A model generated the notes under the pieces. It did no database searches. It saw nothing but the letters and a program-made list of their open reading frames with translations, and was not told the DNA's origin. The position numbers were made by a program, and so were the translations under genes. Below are positions 1-12,400 of a DNA stretch of 64,000 nucleotides, one piece after another. This DNA comes from Brachypodium distachyon (Eukaryota; Streptophyta; Magnoliopsida; Poales; Poaceae), in NCBI RefSeq assembly GCF_000005505.3, contig NC_016131.3, positions 31,301,001 to 31,365,000 of the forward strand. The letters run 5' to 3'. Each line of letters opens with the position of its first letter. The first letter of the stretch is position 1.

Positions 1-132
1 TACTTGGTCAACTCACGTCAAGAAAACAAGTGCTAAACATGCAATTTGTACTAAGGTGCCGCAAAGATTGACAAACCATCATGATAAATCAAGACTTAGT
101 TATCATCTAGAGTACTATCTTAAGGAAGTAAT

Positions 133-318
133 TCATGCTCCAAAGTAAGCATATTTCTTTCTGTTGGATCTATGGAAAACTAAATTCAATTCCTCTGTGA
201 AAAGTTTTCTGCATCTGTAGAGGCTAGGCTGACGTTGGTTCAATATGAAGTCATCCCTGGTTTTCCAGATACTCCACGCAGCAATGAAAATAATTTCCAA
301 GTGGAACGGAACCTTCAA
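133..318 (-). pseudogene. LINE-type C-terminal remnant
   Basis: This short open stretch reads like the far C-terminal tail of a plant LINE polyprotein, after the zinc-binding region of the reverse transcriptase. The IWKTRDDFI motif is followed by a basic ELNLVFHRSNRKK segment. A related segment (MNLVFHRTKRKTYASF) occurs on the opposite strand at 15247-15345, which supports a repeat family rather than a host gene. No reverse transcriptase core is present nearby. It is a dead fragment. Confidence 0.5.
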
Positions 319-973
319 TTGCCTTCAGATGAGACATTTTCATGCACGTTATGTTTGGCAAAGAAGATGGGGCATAGGTAGGACCAACAGGCTTTGGCAA
401 ACGCGCATTGGAACAACAGGCAGTCTCCTATTTCTAAGAGCATAGATCCACAAAGAATGCCGTCATATGAAGGGAGGTGGAATTGTTTCTATTGAAGCAT
501 TGCACGAGCCTGTTTATGAGCAGCAGCCAGGTCCGTGAACTCATTGGATATGCATATATCATATCCACTCATATGCTAGGCTTCTACAAGCATTGTTGTG
601 ATTGGCTTCTCTCTTTTCTTTTTTGTCGGTGACAATTTGGTTCACTCCAATATCTCACTGAAGAGTCCCTATGATTTAGAGCTCTACAACCTAGAAGTTT
701 ACATGACTCCATGCCTCCATAATGACCATGGTAGCTACTAACCGCGGAAGGAAAATGAATGGTTTATCACTTAGGTTGACCCCTTTTATGCAGAGGTGAG
801 AGTTTTAGCTATGTTGTTCTACATACAAAAAGCATGCAAGAACCATTTTCACCGGTCACTTGTTTGTGAATTGTGAGTGAGAGAAGCAAGATTAGGGTGG
901 TCTTTCCTTTCTCTTCATGTTTTTAAGGAAGCCTTCCTTTTCACAATTCGTGTGGGCCGCTTTTCTCGAACTA

Positions 974-1398
974 TCACGGATAACATTTGGGAAGTTGCGT
1001 CAAGCGAACATGGAGATTCTCGACATGATTCAATTGGTGTGGCAATGTTAACCGCGCGAGAGGGAACCGAAGTACACACGACGCCGGCCCTGATGATGGA
1101 TGGATCACCTGATCAACGACAGCTCCATCCGTGAAGCCAAGGGGCAAACCGTGAGCTCCCACGGCGAGCACTGTCGCCTCATGTGGAGGTACCCGCCTGG
1201 CCCGACCCTCATCGGCCCCATGTAAGCGTCGGCGATGTAGAGGTACCCGGACTCGTAGTGAAACCGCGGCCGAAGCAGCCGGTAGCTCCGGCGCCCCCTG
1301 CCGCCGCCGAGAGCGGTACTACTGCACAGAGACAGCAGCAGCAGTACTACTACGGCGAGCGTGAGCAACGCGAGGAGCTTCTTCGTCCTGCGCCCCAT
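974..1398 (-). pseudogene. Strictosidine synthase-like gene fragment, broken
   Basis: The N-terminus (from 1398 on the minus strand) is a basic start followed by a long hydrophobic signal-anchor segment, as in plant strictosidine synthase-like (SSL) proteins. It jumps directly to the family's conserved blade motif (ESGYLYIADAYMG, then MRVGPGG). A further recognisable piece, LAVGAHGLPLGFTDG, continues in another frame at about 1171-1100. About 100 residues normally lie between the signal segment and the blade motif; they are missing, a frameshift follows, and the rest of the beta-propeller is absent. SSL proteins are secreted or vacuolar six-bladed propeller proteins, mostly not true strictosidine synthases. 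I infer a non-functional remnant. Expression of the short secreted N-terminus cannot be excluded. Confidence 0.6.
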
Positions 1399-1604
1399 AT
1401 ATGCTTCGATTGAATCCGCGATCGATCGAGTTCAATTCGTTCTTCTGTCAGGCTCAGCACTCTGCACTTCTGCAGTCAAGCGTAGACGGCATGTGCTTTT
1501 ATCGATCGATGCTTCGCCTGCTACGGATTCATGGTACCGTTCGGTGATTTGGGCTGCCGAGTCCGAAACTTGGTAAGACTCGGAATTTGGGACAATCGAG
1601 AGAA

Positions 1605-1975
1605 AATCGTATGAATTGTCACACAGTTTTTGCGGCTCTCCATCTTCTGCAAAAGTTGGCTTGGGGCACCAAGGCCCAAGGGTGATTTGTGCATGAAACA
1701 TGGGCGAAAACTCGATGAGGAGTACGCATGACTCTTTACAAATTAGAGGCGCTATATATATGAACCATGGTTTGCCAGTCCATATTCGTATCCAAAGCTC
1801 TCTTGGACGCTTTTACTTTTCAAATTCGTAGTCGTCAAGGAGATTATTCATGTAATAATGTTTGGGTGTAAAGTTCGTCATGGGATACTGGAGTAAGCCA
1901 AATAAACCAGATACATTTCTGTAAGTGGGGTGGCAAGCAGACGGGCAAATATGTTTTCGCCCATCTTCAAGCTGA
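1605..1975. repeat. Duplicated block, copy A
   Basis: About 370 bp matching 14298-14660 in the same orientation with many small differences. Shared landmarks include GGGCGAAAACTCGATGAGGA, ATATATGAACCATGGTTTGC and GGGTGTAAAGTTCGT. The block lies just upstream of the strictosidine synthase-like remnant on its strand and holds a TATA-like ATATATAG (minus strand, about 1755), so it may be a former promoter. No terminal TG/CA or target duplication was seen, so I do not call it an LTR. Confidence 0.7.
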
Positions 1976-1989
1976 AGAAGATTCATGGG

Positions 1990-2760
1990 ATTTGACTGCA
2001 GGGGCGGACACTCTTCCAGGTAGCTGGCGGACATCAAGAACCACAGGACCGGAGGAACAAGAAAGGACTGAAAATACGGCGTGCGAGTTGGCAAGTAGTC
2101 AGTATACCTCATTATATATCTTGGTATTGTTTGGTTAGATTTTTAATAGCAACTATTATAACATCAACATCTCAGATTCTCAGTTGGACACTGTAAGTCT
2201 GTAACGGTACTCCATACCTAGTATATTGATTGCGAAAATTATAACGACACACAATACATAGGCTTGCGGATTGTCGAGTCCTTAATTATCACCTTTTCTT
2301 TTTTCACAAATATTTGCACGCAATATTGGATTATTCATGTGTTAACAGAGTGACATGAATTCCATCATTTGCTTCTTACACGGAGTCAGAGAGACCCCAT
2401 GCAAGAACCTTCAGATCTAGCTTCTCTATCTGACCGTTCTGACGGCATTGTATTTGGCGTTCATGACGTCTGAAGTCCCCCTTTTTTTTTGACGAAACGC
2501 AGCTGCTTTTCATTTCATAAGCAGGAGAATTTTATCATGTTATATGGAATGTGGGTGGATTTTCAACTTTGTGCACAATATAAATGTATTTTGATATCAT
2601 GTATATCCTGAGCTATTACAATTGTTTTGTAGGTGTTGCCTTATGCCCGGTCTACTAATCTTGCCCATAAGTATTTTTGTGTAAGATTTGATATCCAGAT
2701 ACTTCCTTCAATTTATTCCATTGGTAAAGAAGGAAGAGCTTAGGTTGTGTTGAAAATAAT
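1990..2760. other. Spacer with a possible retroposon tail
   Basis: No gene seen. At 2478-2520 a run of T is followed by GACGAAACGCAGCTGC and TTTTCATTTCATAAGCAG. On the minus strand this looks like the poly(A) end of a short LINE-derived piece. The rest is AT-rich with no recognisable feature. Confidence 0.3.
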
Positions 2761-2882
2761 AGGAGTAAATTTCACAAAATAACAGTTTTTGCGACGGTCG
2801 CCGAATCGCTCATGTTAGGATCTTCTACATCCTAGGTCTCCATGTTCCACCCCAATCCTTTTACCAATCAAAATCCCGGAAG

Positions 2883-3296
2883 ATTTCACAAAACCATCTC
2901 ACGAGCGCCAGTTTTTGCTAACTTGTCTGCCGAATCACATATTTTCAGACAGTCTGTCTCAAGTAGCGCAAAATAGAGGTTTAATCCCGCTTGACAAGAT
3001 TCCTTACAGGTGTGCCCTAGCTGTCAGGTGCCACGTCCGCGTAAACCCGACCCGACCTGTTTGAAAATATGTGCACTTCTCTCAAAAGGAACATGTCGGT
3101 TCGGGTTGGTTTTATGCTGACGTGACACTTGACAGGTGGAGCTCACCTGTAAGGAATAATCTCAAACATGCTTAAACCTCTCTTTTGGGCTACTTGATAC
3201 GGACTCCCAAAAAATGTGTGGTTCCGCGGACAAATTAGCAAAAACTCGGACTCAGTGAGACGACTGTCCCAAAAAATGTGCTTTTGTGAAATTTCC
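2883..3296. repeat. Long imperfect inverted repeat (foldback element)
   Basis: The left arm (about 2883-3075) is the reverse complement of the right arm (about 3100-3296) over most of their length. Pairing landmarks are ATTTCACAAAA with TTTTGTGAAAT at the outer ends, AGTTTTTGCTAA with TTAGCAAAAACT, GAGGTTTAA with TTAAACCTC, and ATTCCTTACAGGTG with CACCTGTAAGGAAT. A partial extra copy of the outer end (AAATTTCACAAAATAACAG) lies at about 2766. The structure fits a non-autonomous DNA transposon with very long terminal inverted repeats. I could not find a convincing target duplication. A transcript would fold into a long hairpin. Confidence 0.75.
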
Positions 3297-3299
3297 GTC

Positions 3300-3749
3300 C
3301 CATAGCAGGACATACGCTCAATATGCTTTAGTAACTGATACCAAACGGTTTCGGCAGGTTACTGCCATAGTTGTTTTACTGGCAAAAACCAACATCTTAT
3401 TTTTTTTTATTGTTTATTCTTGTGAGGAGAGTGATATCTAAATAACCTGCTGGTTTTCACAATATAGGTTTTGGTTTTTAATGATAAGTTTGTGCAAATG
3501 AGAACATGCCTATATAGAATAAGTGTATCAAAGATTCAGTTCATTTCTCTCAACTAAGTATCTCATTTTATAATGTTTATCAGGATATGTAGCTAGCTTC
3601 AACATTTCTTAAACATATTTGCTAAGGTGTGGACTGAATTGGGGGCTTAGCATTGAGCTCCAATGCCATGTTTTTCTAGATACGGATGGAATACGCCAGG
3701 AAACAGTTGTCAGAAAAATTTAGAGTAAATTCCTTTTTTTTACCCACTA
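3300..3749. other. AT-rich spacer, nothing recognised
   Basis: No open frame, repeat or element end was recognised between the foldback and the Stowaway left end. Confidence 0.4.
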
Positions 3750-3889
3750 CTCCCTCCGTCCAACAATATGGGGCATATTAGGGTTTGGTTGACCAACCCT
3801 TTGACCACAAATTACTTCATAGATATGCGACTAATGTGATCAAAATTATTACCATAAGAAAACACTAGTACAAAACAGGCTATACGCGA

Positions 3890-4172
3890 CCCCCATCAGT
3901 GTCGGGCGACAAGGACACGACACTGAACACGCCACTGATGGACCGACGATGGTCCATGTCTCGTCCCACGGGTCACCCATTAGTGGCGGTCGGCAGGGAA
4001 ACCGCCACTGATAGTCAGGTATCAGTGGCGGTGGTTATTAGTGGCGGTTCGAGGATTTGAACCGACACTGATAGGTGGTTTATCAGTGGCGTGTTTCAAA
4101 CGTGAAAACGTCACTGATGGTTGTAGACTATCAGTGGCGGTTTCTACTTGTTGCCCGCCACTGATAGGTTGG
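3890..4172. repeat. CACTA left subterminal repeat cluster
   Basis: About eleven copies of a 12-bp core (TATCAGTGGCGG and variants such as ATCAGTGTCGGG) occur in both orientations within 280 bp. Such arrays are the usual binding sites for the TNPA-type protein of CACTA elements. Here they are inferred from position and repetition. Confidence 0.8.
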
Positions 4173-4657
4173 CCATATAAATAGGCCCAGCGGAGGCTGC
4201 TGGTCGCGCGCTGCGCGTCTTCTTGACCAGCTACGGCCGCCATCCTCCTCCTCGACGGCGGAGCGCTGCTGCGGAATGGCGCCGGCCACCACCAGGTAAT
4301 CCTCCTCTCCTTCTTCTTCCTCCCCCGGCCCTCCTCTTCTCCTTCCTCCCCCTCTTCTTCCTCTCCCCGGCCCCCCCTTCTCTCCCCCTGGATCTGTCTC
4401 GGCCCCCCAGGCGGCGGCGCCGGCTGGCCGGCTGGCCCCCGCCCTTCTCTCTGTCCCATCTTCTTCCTCTCCCCCTCTAGCTCTCTCCCGCAGCAGGCGG
4501 CGGCGGTACAGGCTCTCGATCCCCATTAATTTGGCCCCCACGCCCTCCCCACTGCCCACACTGACGCCGGTCAAATTCCGGGCAGCACGCCGCCACATTC
4601 CACCTACTCTATGCAATGTGATTTCAATTCATACCCGATGATGTAATTTGTGACTAA

Positions 4658-7600
4658 TTGCTTCAATTTCTTCTATGTTTTCTTAGCTCGTCTCTCCGTG
4701 GTTTGATGTATGAGAAGAGATTGTCGACTTCTTGGGTTGCGAAATGGGCCACATTTTATGATTTCGCGGTAGCTGATATGAAGAGTAGGGGCAATGTAAA
4801 GATGTGTTGTCCATGTGACAGATGTCGTAACACAGTGATGCACCTGCCAGTGGATGTTGAGAAATGGCAAATGGATTCGTAGAAGGTTATTTTTGCTGGA
4901 CTTCGCACGAGGAGGTTGCGGTAGAAGTGGGTAGTGGCTTTGAAGAAGAACACATAGAGTTCGACCAAAGTGGTGAAGAATATCGTGGTGACGATGCCAT
5001 GGATGAAGAAACATCGGTCGATGAAGCTCCGCGTGGTCAGATGGGGGAAATGCTAGATGACGTGCACTTACAGAATCAACTGAAGGACCCCGACAATGCC
5101 ACAGATGAGAAGAAGTTCCAGAAGCTAGTCGAGGACACAAACACACCAGTGTCTGACAATGGCGGCATCAACAATAATGTCCTAGAAGTGACACTTGAAC
5201 TTCTTAGGATAAAGGCAAAATCTGCGCTTTCTGACAAGGGCTTCACGGAGATGTTGAGTTACCTTGCTACAGTCTTTCCAGAGGGCAACAAATTGCCTTA
5301 GAGCACATACGAGGCGAAGAAGATTACCTGCCCGCTCGGATTAGACGTTGTGAAATATCATGCATGTCCACTGGACTGCATTGTATACACGGGACCGCAC
5401 AAAAACAAGGACAAATGCCCAATATGTGGTACTTCATCATACAAGAAGAAAGATGGCAATCACGATGAAGTCGATGAGGAAGAAGAGAGGAAAGGTCGGC
5501 CGGCGAAGATCGTTTGGTATCTTCCGATGGGTAGTCGGTTTGAGCATTGGTTTCAGAACTTGAAGGATGCAGTGAGACTGGTCTATCACGATCCACGTGA
5601 GAAGATGTACGATCCAAATGGAGAGTACCGTACAGACAATACTGAAGCTGGGATCCTCAAACACCCAGCCGATGCAGCTCAATGGAGGACCTTGGACGCG
5701 GAATTCCCAGATTTTGCCAGTGATCCCATGAACCTAAGGCTAGGGCTGAGCACTGACGGAATCAATCCATTCGGCAACATGAGCAGCACGCACAACATAT
5801 GGCCAGTGATCATATTTGTGTACAACCTTCCTCCATGGTTAATCATGAAGAAGAAGTACATCCACCTGTGTATGCTCATACAAGGCCCAAAGCAACCCGG
5901 AGCTGACCTAAATGTTTATCTTCAGCTAGTGAAGGATGAGCTTGCTGAACTTTGGAATACAGGTAGAAAGGTTTGGGACGCTCGCAGGAAGGAGTACTTC
6001 ACCCTTAGAGAAGCGTTGCTGACTTGTGTGCATGACTACCCAGCAAACGGTAATACATCATGCCAGTGCAGAAAAGGGTACAAGGCATGTACAAAGTGCA
6101 CGGAGAATACAATATCGGAGATGTTGCCCACATCACGCAAAATTGTGTACATGGGACACCGACGGTGGTTGCACCCTAAAGACCCGTAGAGGCTTGATGA
6201 GGAGAGCTTCAACGGAAAGGAAGAGCACGAGGGTAAACCTAGGGAACAGTCTGGCTTTGAAATCTATGATATTGTCAAGGATCTGAAGGTTAGGCCTGGG
6301 AAAGCAGAAAATGTCAAAGATAAGGACGGCCCGAACACCTCCGTGTGGAAGAGGAGGTCTGTATTCTGGGGCCTGCCATACTGGCCACACTTGCGATGCC
6401 GACACATCATTGATGTGATGCACGTCGGGAAAAATGTATGTGCCAGCGTGTTGGGATTGCTGATGAACATCCCTGACAAGACGAAAGACGGACCGAACGC
6501 AAGGAAAGACTTGGAAATTTTGTAGATACGGAATGAACTGTGGGCAAAAGAAGAAGTGTCACCGGAAGACAAAAATGGTTTCGTGATGGTGAGTACACGT
6601 TTTAATCCTGCTTGTTACAATCTGAGCAAGGACGAGCTGCATAGAGTGTGCGAGTGCTTTCGAGGCATCAAAGTCCCTTCGAACTACTCCCCCAACATCA
6701 AGCAGCTCGTTGACATGAAGAGTCACAAGCTAGTTGGTATGAAGTCTCATGACTGCCATGTGATTATCACGCAGTTACTCCCAGTTGCAATCAGGGGTGC
6801 CATGGAGCCTGGGGTAAGAGAGACGGTGATGAAGCTTTGTTACTTTTTTGACACGATCTCGCAAAACTCAATTACCGTGAAGCGTTGTCTCTTACTGCAA
6901 CCTATGACGGTACAGATATTGTGTGAATTTGAGAAGTCCTCCCTCCGACATTCTTCGATGTCATGGTCCATTTAATGGTCCATATCGTCGACGAGATATT
7001 GTGCCTAGGGCCATATTTTTTGCACAACATGTATGGGCCCGAACGATACAACGGGGTTTTGAAGTGCTATGTTCATAACCGAGGGCGTCCTGAAGGTAGC
7101 ATCCTCCAAGGCTACCTGGTAAAAGAGTGCGTCGAGTTTTGCACAGATTGGCTGGCGGATCAGAAAGCAATAGGCGTGCTGGAATCAAGGCACAAGGGCA
7201 AGCTAGCTGGCCAAGGACTTTTGGGGCAGAAGTATATCGAAGTACATTCAAAGAGGAGAGCAGCTGACTTTAACAGAGCACATTTGGTGGTGCTTCAACA
7301 CATTGATGCGGTCCGGCCTTACCAGGAAATGCACATGCAAGAGCTTCAAAACAACAACCCTACCAAAGGACAAATTTGGATCCACGGAGAGCACAATAAA
7401 CATTTCGCTGAGTGGCTAAAGGAGTATTGGTATGAGACAGAGCCGGTAGATGAAAACGAAAAGACTGTGCTAAGGTTGTCGTGGGAACCAGCTTATAACG
7501 TCGCCACATGGCAAGCCTACGCTATTAACGGGTACACATACTACACGAAATCTCAGGATTGTAAAAGTCAATATCAAAATAGCGGTGTAGTATTGGTTTC

Positions 7601-8118
7601 CGAAACTGCAACTGATAGCCAAGCCAAGACTAAAGCATTCGTGTGAGATGGGCTACTCCATCACCAGGATCCCACTTTTTCATGTGAGATGGGCTACGAA
7701 CGTGAAACCTGATGGTCATAGATTCACAACCATGATGCTACCACCTGAGATCCTTCGTGACCAAGTTAACGTCGAAGCAATCCCAGCAAGCCAAGAACCA
7801 TGGGTATTTGCGAACCAATGCAAGCAAGTATTTTTCATAGAAGATCCGTCAAATAAAAGCCGTGTAGTCGTAAGGAGAGGGAAGAGAAGCATCGTGGGAC
7901 TCAACGGAGTTACTTCGCAAGAAGACTATGACGGTTTCCATGATCCTACGACGGCCGCAGATGACGAAGAGGCGGAACGCACAATCGAGACGAGGAAACG
8001 GGCGAGGAAAAGTACCGGTAACGAGAAAGTAACTACACAAGCATACGTCAGGAAAACCCACCGTGAGAAACTGACGTACCGAACGAGGGTGAAGAAGAAG
8101 AGTAGGAAAGATGATTAA
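4658..8118 (+). pseudogene. CACTA transposase TNPD (Transposase_21 type), decayed
   Basis: The first piece (4658-4882) has the transposase-associated motif with CPCDRCRN. After a frameshift near 4865 one frame runs from 4864 to about 6900, including HACPLDC, CPICGTSSYKK and the family block MSSTHNIWPVIIFVYNLPPW, then LRCRHIIDVMHVGKNVCAS. This frame is broken by three TAG stops (5299, 6187, 6523). A second shift near 6950 leads to the downstream domain (HIVDEI, GPERYNGVLKCYV, NRGRPEGSI; DUF4218-like) at 6963-7646. A third shift precedes a DUF4216-like, Lys/Arg-rich tail (7648-8118). In an intact element this protein would bind the ends and catalyse cut-and-paste movement in the nucleus. Function is lost here. 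Confidence 0.9.
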
Positions 8119-8328
8119 AGAATTCTATTTCTTTATGTTTTATGTCCTATATGTGTGTATTTGTCAGAAACCATGCATATATGTATGTGTTAGCAACTCA
8201 ATTTGAACCATATTTGAATTTTAAGCTATTTGTATGCTTGTTATATGTCCTGTGTCAAATGCAGTTTATAAGTTTCTGTTTAGCCTTTATTCAATTATAA
8301 ACAGCAAGTTAACAGGATCAGAGAGCAC

Positions 8329-8520
8329 TATCAGTGGCGGATTACCTATAGCGCACACCACTGATAGCTGAACTGCAGGATTTAGGGCAAATTTGGTGAC
8401 CTATCAGTGGCGGATTTTCTGTTGTGCACGTCACTGATAGCTGACCTGCAAGACTTAGGATTTTGGACAAATTTGGTGACCTATCAGCGGCGGTTTCTAC
8501 TATGAAACCCGCCACTAATA
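8329..8520. repeat. Internal cluster of CACTA end-type repeats
   Basis: Three pairs of the same core found at the element ends lie between the two genes, each as TATCAGTGGCGG (or TATCAGCGGCGG) followed 25-30 bp later by its inverted form CACTGATAG or CACTAATAG. They sit just after the TNPD reading frame and far from both termini. They may regulate the second gene or mark a junction where two elements were joined. Confidence 0.75.
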
Positions 8521-9474
8521 GATCTGATGGATTGTTTTGTTAAATTCATATTTAATTCTCTGTTCTCCCAAAAACTGAATGGACTATACTTTTGTGTGAG
8601 TTTAGGCATGTTTCTATCCCAACCAAAAAATGAATCCAAAATTACAAAAAAAAAACACATATTTGTATGATTTTGATGGTTACTTTCATTAAAAATTAAT
8701 TTATAAAATTCATTTTTGATCAAAATATTCTGAAAATTGTCATGGAAACAATTATTACAGTAATATAACTACACAAAAAAATTGGTGTGAAAAATATGAA
8801 ATGAAGTACATATTCATCCAACTTTGGCTCTTATGAGTCAATATCCAGTATACCTTTTAACCTGAGATCCCAATTTGAACATATTTTGTACTTAACTTTA
8901 TTATTATTTTCCAATGTTTTGTGTGTATGTTCAAGTGGACAAATTGAGCTTTCATACCAAATTTGAGCTATTTCTGATGTCAAATGAATTTTATAAAATT
9001 AAATTACTACAAAATGGCTTAGAAAATCATACAATCTGGCGCCGGCCATCTCCTCCCCCCTCTGTGTTAGAAGTTAATCATGTCAATGTGTAAATTGTTT
9101 AGATGTTCATCATGCCAGTGTTATGTCCAAGCTTGGTTAGTTTTGGTGTTTGCATGTTCATCATGTCAATGTGTAAATTGTTTAGATGTTCATCATGTCA
9201 ATGCGTAATTTATCTCATTGGTATTATGTGCAAGCTTGGTTAGTTTTGGTGTTTGCATATGAATGTGTTCCCTGCCATCGTGCGGGTCCGGCATTGTGCC
9301 GAGGGGGTAATTAAATCTGAGGGTGGGGGCTTTCCAATGCAGGTATAAATTTCCGTAGTCTAAATTGCTAGTTTTATAGCATAGGTCATGCCGATATTTT
9401 CATTTTCCCAACTAAGTTATGCCCAAATTTTCCATATACTATATATGTTTACGTTGATGATATAGGTACTCAAA
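8521..9474. repeat. AT-rich CACTA intergenic segment with local duplication
   Basis: No gene seen. Between about 9075 and 9265 two segments are repeated in tandem: GTGTAAATTGTTTAGATG (about 9089 and 9171) and AAGCTTGGTTAGTTTTGGTG (about 9130 and 9232). The repeat lies between the two transposon genes. Confidence 0.6.
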
Positions 9475-12400
9475 ATGTCTAGGACTAAAAAACAAACCCG
9501 TGAAAAACCAACCCGTGAAGAACCAATGGTTGAAGAACCAGTTGTTCAAGAAGCACCTCCGCAAGATCACAACCAGGAACCTGAAGAAGGTCTGAATGAG
9601 ACATATTCAAGTGGATATTCTTCTTCGGGCTCATCACTTAATGGTGTCGGCTCTTCAAACCCAAGTGACAAAGAGCAACCCACCAATGGGGAAGTAGAAC
9701 CTACTCCCTCGGCTAGTAAGGAAAAGAAGGTTACCAAGCGAGGGAGCCACATTTTGAAGGACGATGTCTATGTCGTCACTAGGATTTCTGCTAGAGGCCG
9801 GCCTGAGAGTCCTAAAAAGGCAGCTGATACCTTCAGCAACACCCTAGGAGCCATTGTCCGGCGAAATTGCCGTATAGTTCACAAGTGGACCACCGTTCCT
9901 AAGATGACAAAAGAACTTTGCTTCACGGATGTCTAGGCCAGGTTCAAGGTTAAGCCCGAGCATGTCAAAGAAGTTCATAGAGCCGCCAACCAAGGAATGC
10001 GTACGGGCATAAGTAACTGGCAATCCACTGCAAGAAAGCATCAGCTCGATGTTCCCATTGAGAAGGTTAAGGAAAAATGGCCTTCCATTACCCCAAAAGA
10101 TTGGGCATCTTTCAGGAAGGAAGCAAAGGACCCCGACTTTATTGCGAGGCAAGAGAAATATATTGAGATGCGCAAGAAGAAGAAGCACAACCACCATCTC
10201 AGAAGTCGTGGGAAAGAGAGCAAGAAGAAGGTTTGGGACAAGGAGGATGCCCAGATGGCCAAAGATGGCATAGTGCCTCCTTTGAAAGGTAAGCTTAAGC
10301 ATCAACGCACCGAAGATTTCATGTGAGTGCATATGAGAAAGGAACAGTGGGCGGGGCAAGAGGATATGCAAGAGGACCTCCAAGAAGTTTGGGTAAGGCA
10401 ATGATTACAAGTGCTCATGTTATAGTGTAGCTTCCTATAACACCGTCAATACTCACTTTACCTTTGTCTTACTATTACAGGACCGAGCTATTAATTACAA
10501 GAAGAGGAAGGAGAAGGAGATGTCAGATGGCTCCAACTACTCGGTCCATAGCAAGAGGTGGGAGTCGACTCGGACCTATAGCTTAAACAGGCCCGAGCAT
10601 ACAAGCCGTATACTAGGGGAGGGAGAAGGTGCACCATGGAAGAAATTTTTCGGCAAGGATGATTCCAAGTGCCGAAAAAGGAAGTGTGCGACAACGATGA
10701 AATACTCGAAAGGGCGAAGGAGGCCGAAGCAGTTGGCGCAGCGAAAGCTCTCTCTGTGCTACTCAATGGCTTACACGAAAGTGGCGTGGACATTAATGTG
10801 GTGCTGCAAAAGTCTGGTGCGCAAGGCATTCAGGGTCTATTGCTTCAAGGTCTCCCCACGCGCAGTCGGGGTCTGCAGCGTCTGCCGAGGAGCAGTAGCG
10901 TTGCTTCCGGGTCTGCCACTACTGAAGTTCCAATACCTAATCCGGGTCCAAGCGACAACATCACGGTAAGCATCTTTGCCTTACCTACTTCACTCCTTTC
11001 ATTGCTCAACATGCTTTCACACAATGTTACATTGTTACGCTCAGGATGGCATCCCTTGCCGGATTCTTGTGGACAAGGATGGCACGTTTGAGGTGGGCGC
11101 ACACGGCATCTTGATGCCCAGACAAACACCGGCGCTTTTGCATGGAAGAGTCATGCCTGATGACCATGTGAAGGTGCAGGTAAACTCCGTCGTCGAGCAA
11201 CATGTTCACTACATAGTCCCTTATCCTTCAAAGGAAGACATGGATACTCTAGGCGCATGCGAGAGCAACTTCATTGCATGGCCTAGGAGGTTGGTAGCGA
11301 CACAGAGCATGCTTTCTCCTACTCCATCTCCATCAGCGAGAAAAGGTGTGTCTCCAGCTCTTTCAAACAAGCGAGCTCCTTCTTCATCGCCTCTTGGCTA
11401 CTCCCCAGGTATGCCGTCCCCTGTTGACCCCTCGGATTCCCAATACCCTGAATTAAACTCGTGCCCTACTGACGTTGATGGCGCAAAAAACACTCAAGTG
11501 TCGCCGCCATATGAGAGAGCACGCCTACCCACTAGGCAACCAAGCCTCCCTCCACCTCAGATGGAATCACTGTCGGGGGCCGCAGAGTCAGCGTTTGGCC
11601 GCAAGATCCCCCAGGTCTACAAAGATGAGGAGATGAAAGTTTTCAAAAGTAGGCGAGGCAACACAAAGAGAGGGAGTAGGGGAAAGGGCTGCAGAAAGGA
11701 CACCGAGGAGAAGGGCAAGGATCCATTTCATGTGCCAGAAGTCGATGAGAATTGGGAAACAAGCCCTGATATTTCAAGCTTGAACCGCTTCCCTCAATAT
11801 GGGTCCAGATTGGATGATGGATCCTATCTCGTGAGTAGAATGGGGGACAAATATCTTATTTACTACCCTGGACGACCGATCGTAGGGCCCAATAACCTTC
11901 GTGGCTTGCCACGAGAGATGCAACAACTTCACGAGTTTTATATGAGCCAATCGAGGGGTTCTGCACAGCATGCCCAGCAACTAAACGTTCTAGTGCCAGA
12001 GGACTATGGCTTCTTTAACCCAGTAGACGGGGGCATGCAGAAAGGTTCCTTCACCTCCGCACGGGATTTCGTGGATATGTTTCACCTTTTCAACCGCCAG
12101 AAGCTTGATGACAGCATGCTAAGGCTGTGGTGTGTGTACTACATAAGGGAGGCCATGCGGATAAAGAAGCATGATGTGGTCGTACTCGACCCATTACCAT
12201 TTTCCCACCAAATGATGGGTCCTGGAGAGCATAAAGATGTTTCAAGAGATATGTCGCAATTGTACCTTCAGCAAGCAATGCTCAAATACCAAGACCGCGA
12301 CTTCATCCTTTTAACCTACCATTTGGAGTAAGTTTATTTAATAACATATATCTATTTGTTGATCCACTACATTGTTATCCTTGCCTATAACTATTTGTTT

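Noticed and set aside
4022..4616. Two long minus-strand open frames at the CACTA left end
   Set aside because: They arise from the C/T-rich leader and subterminal repeats, and the composition is almost only Gly, Glu and Arg.
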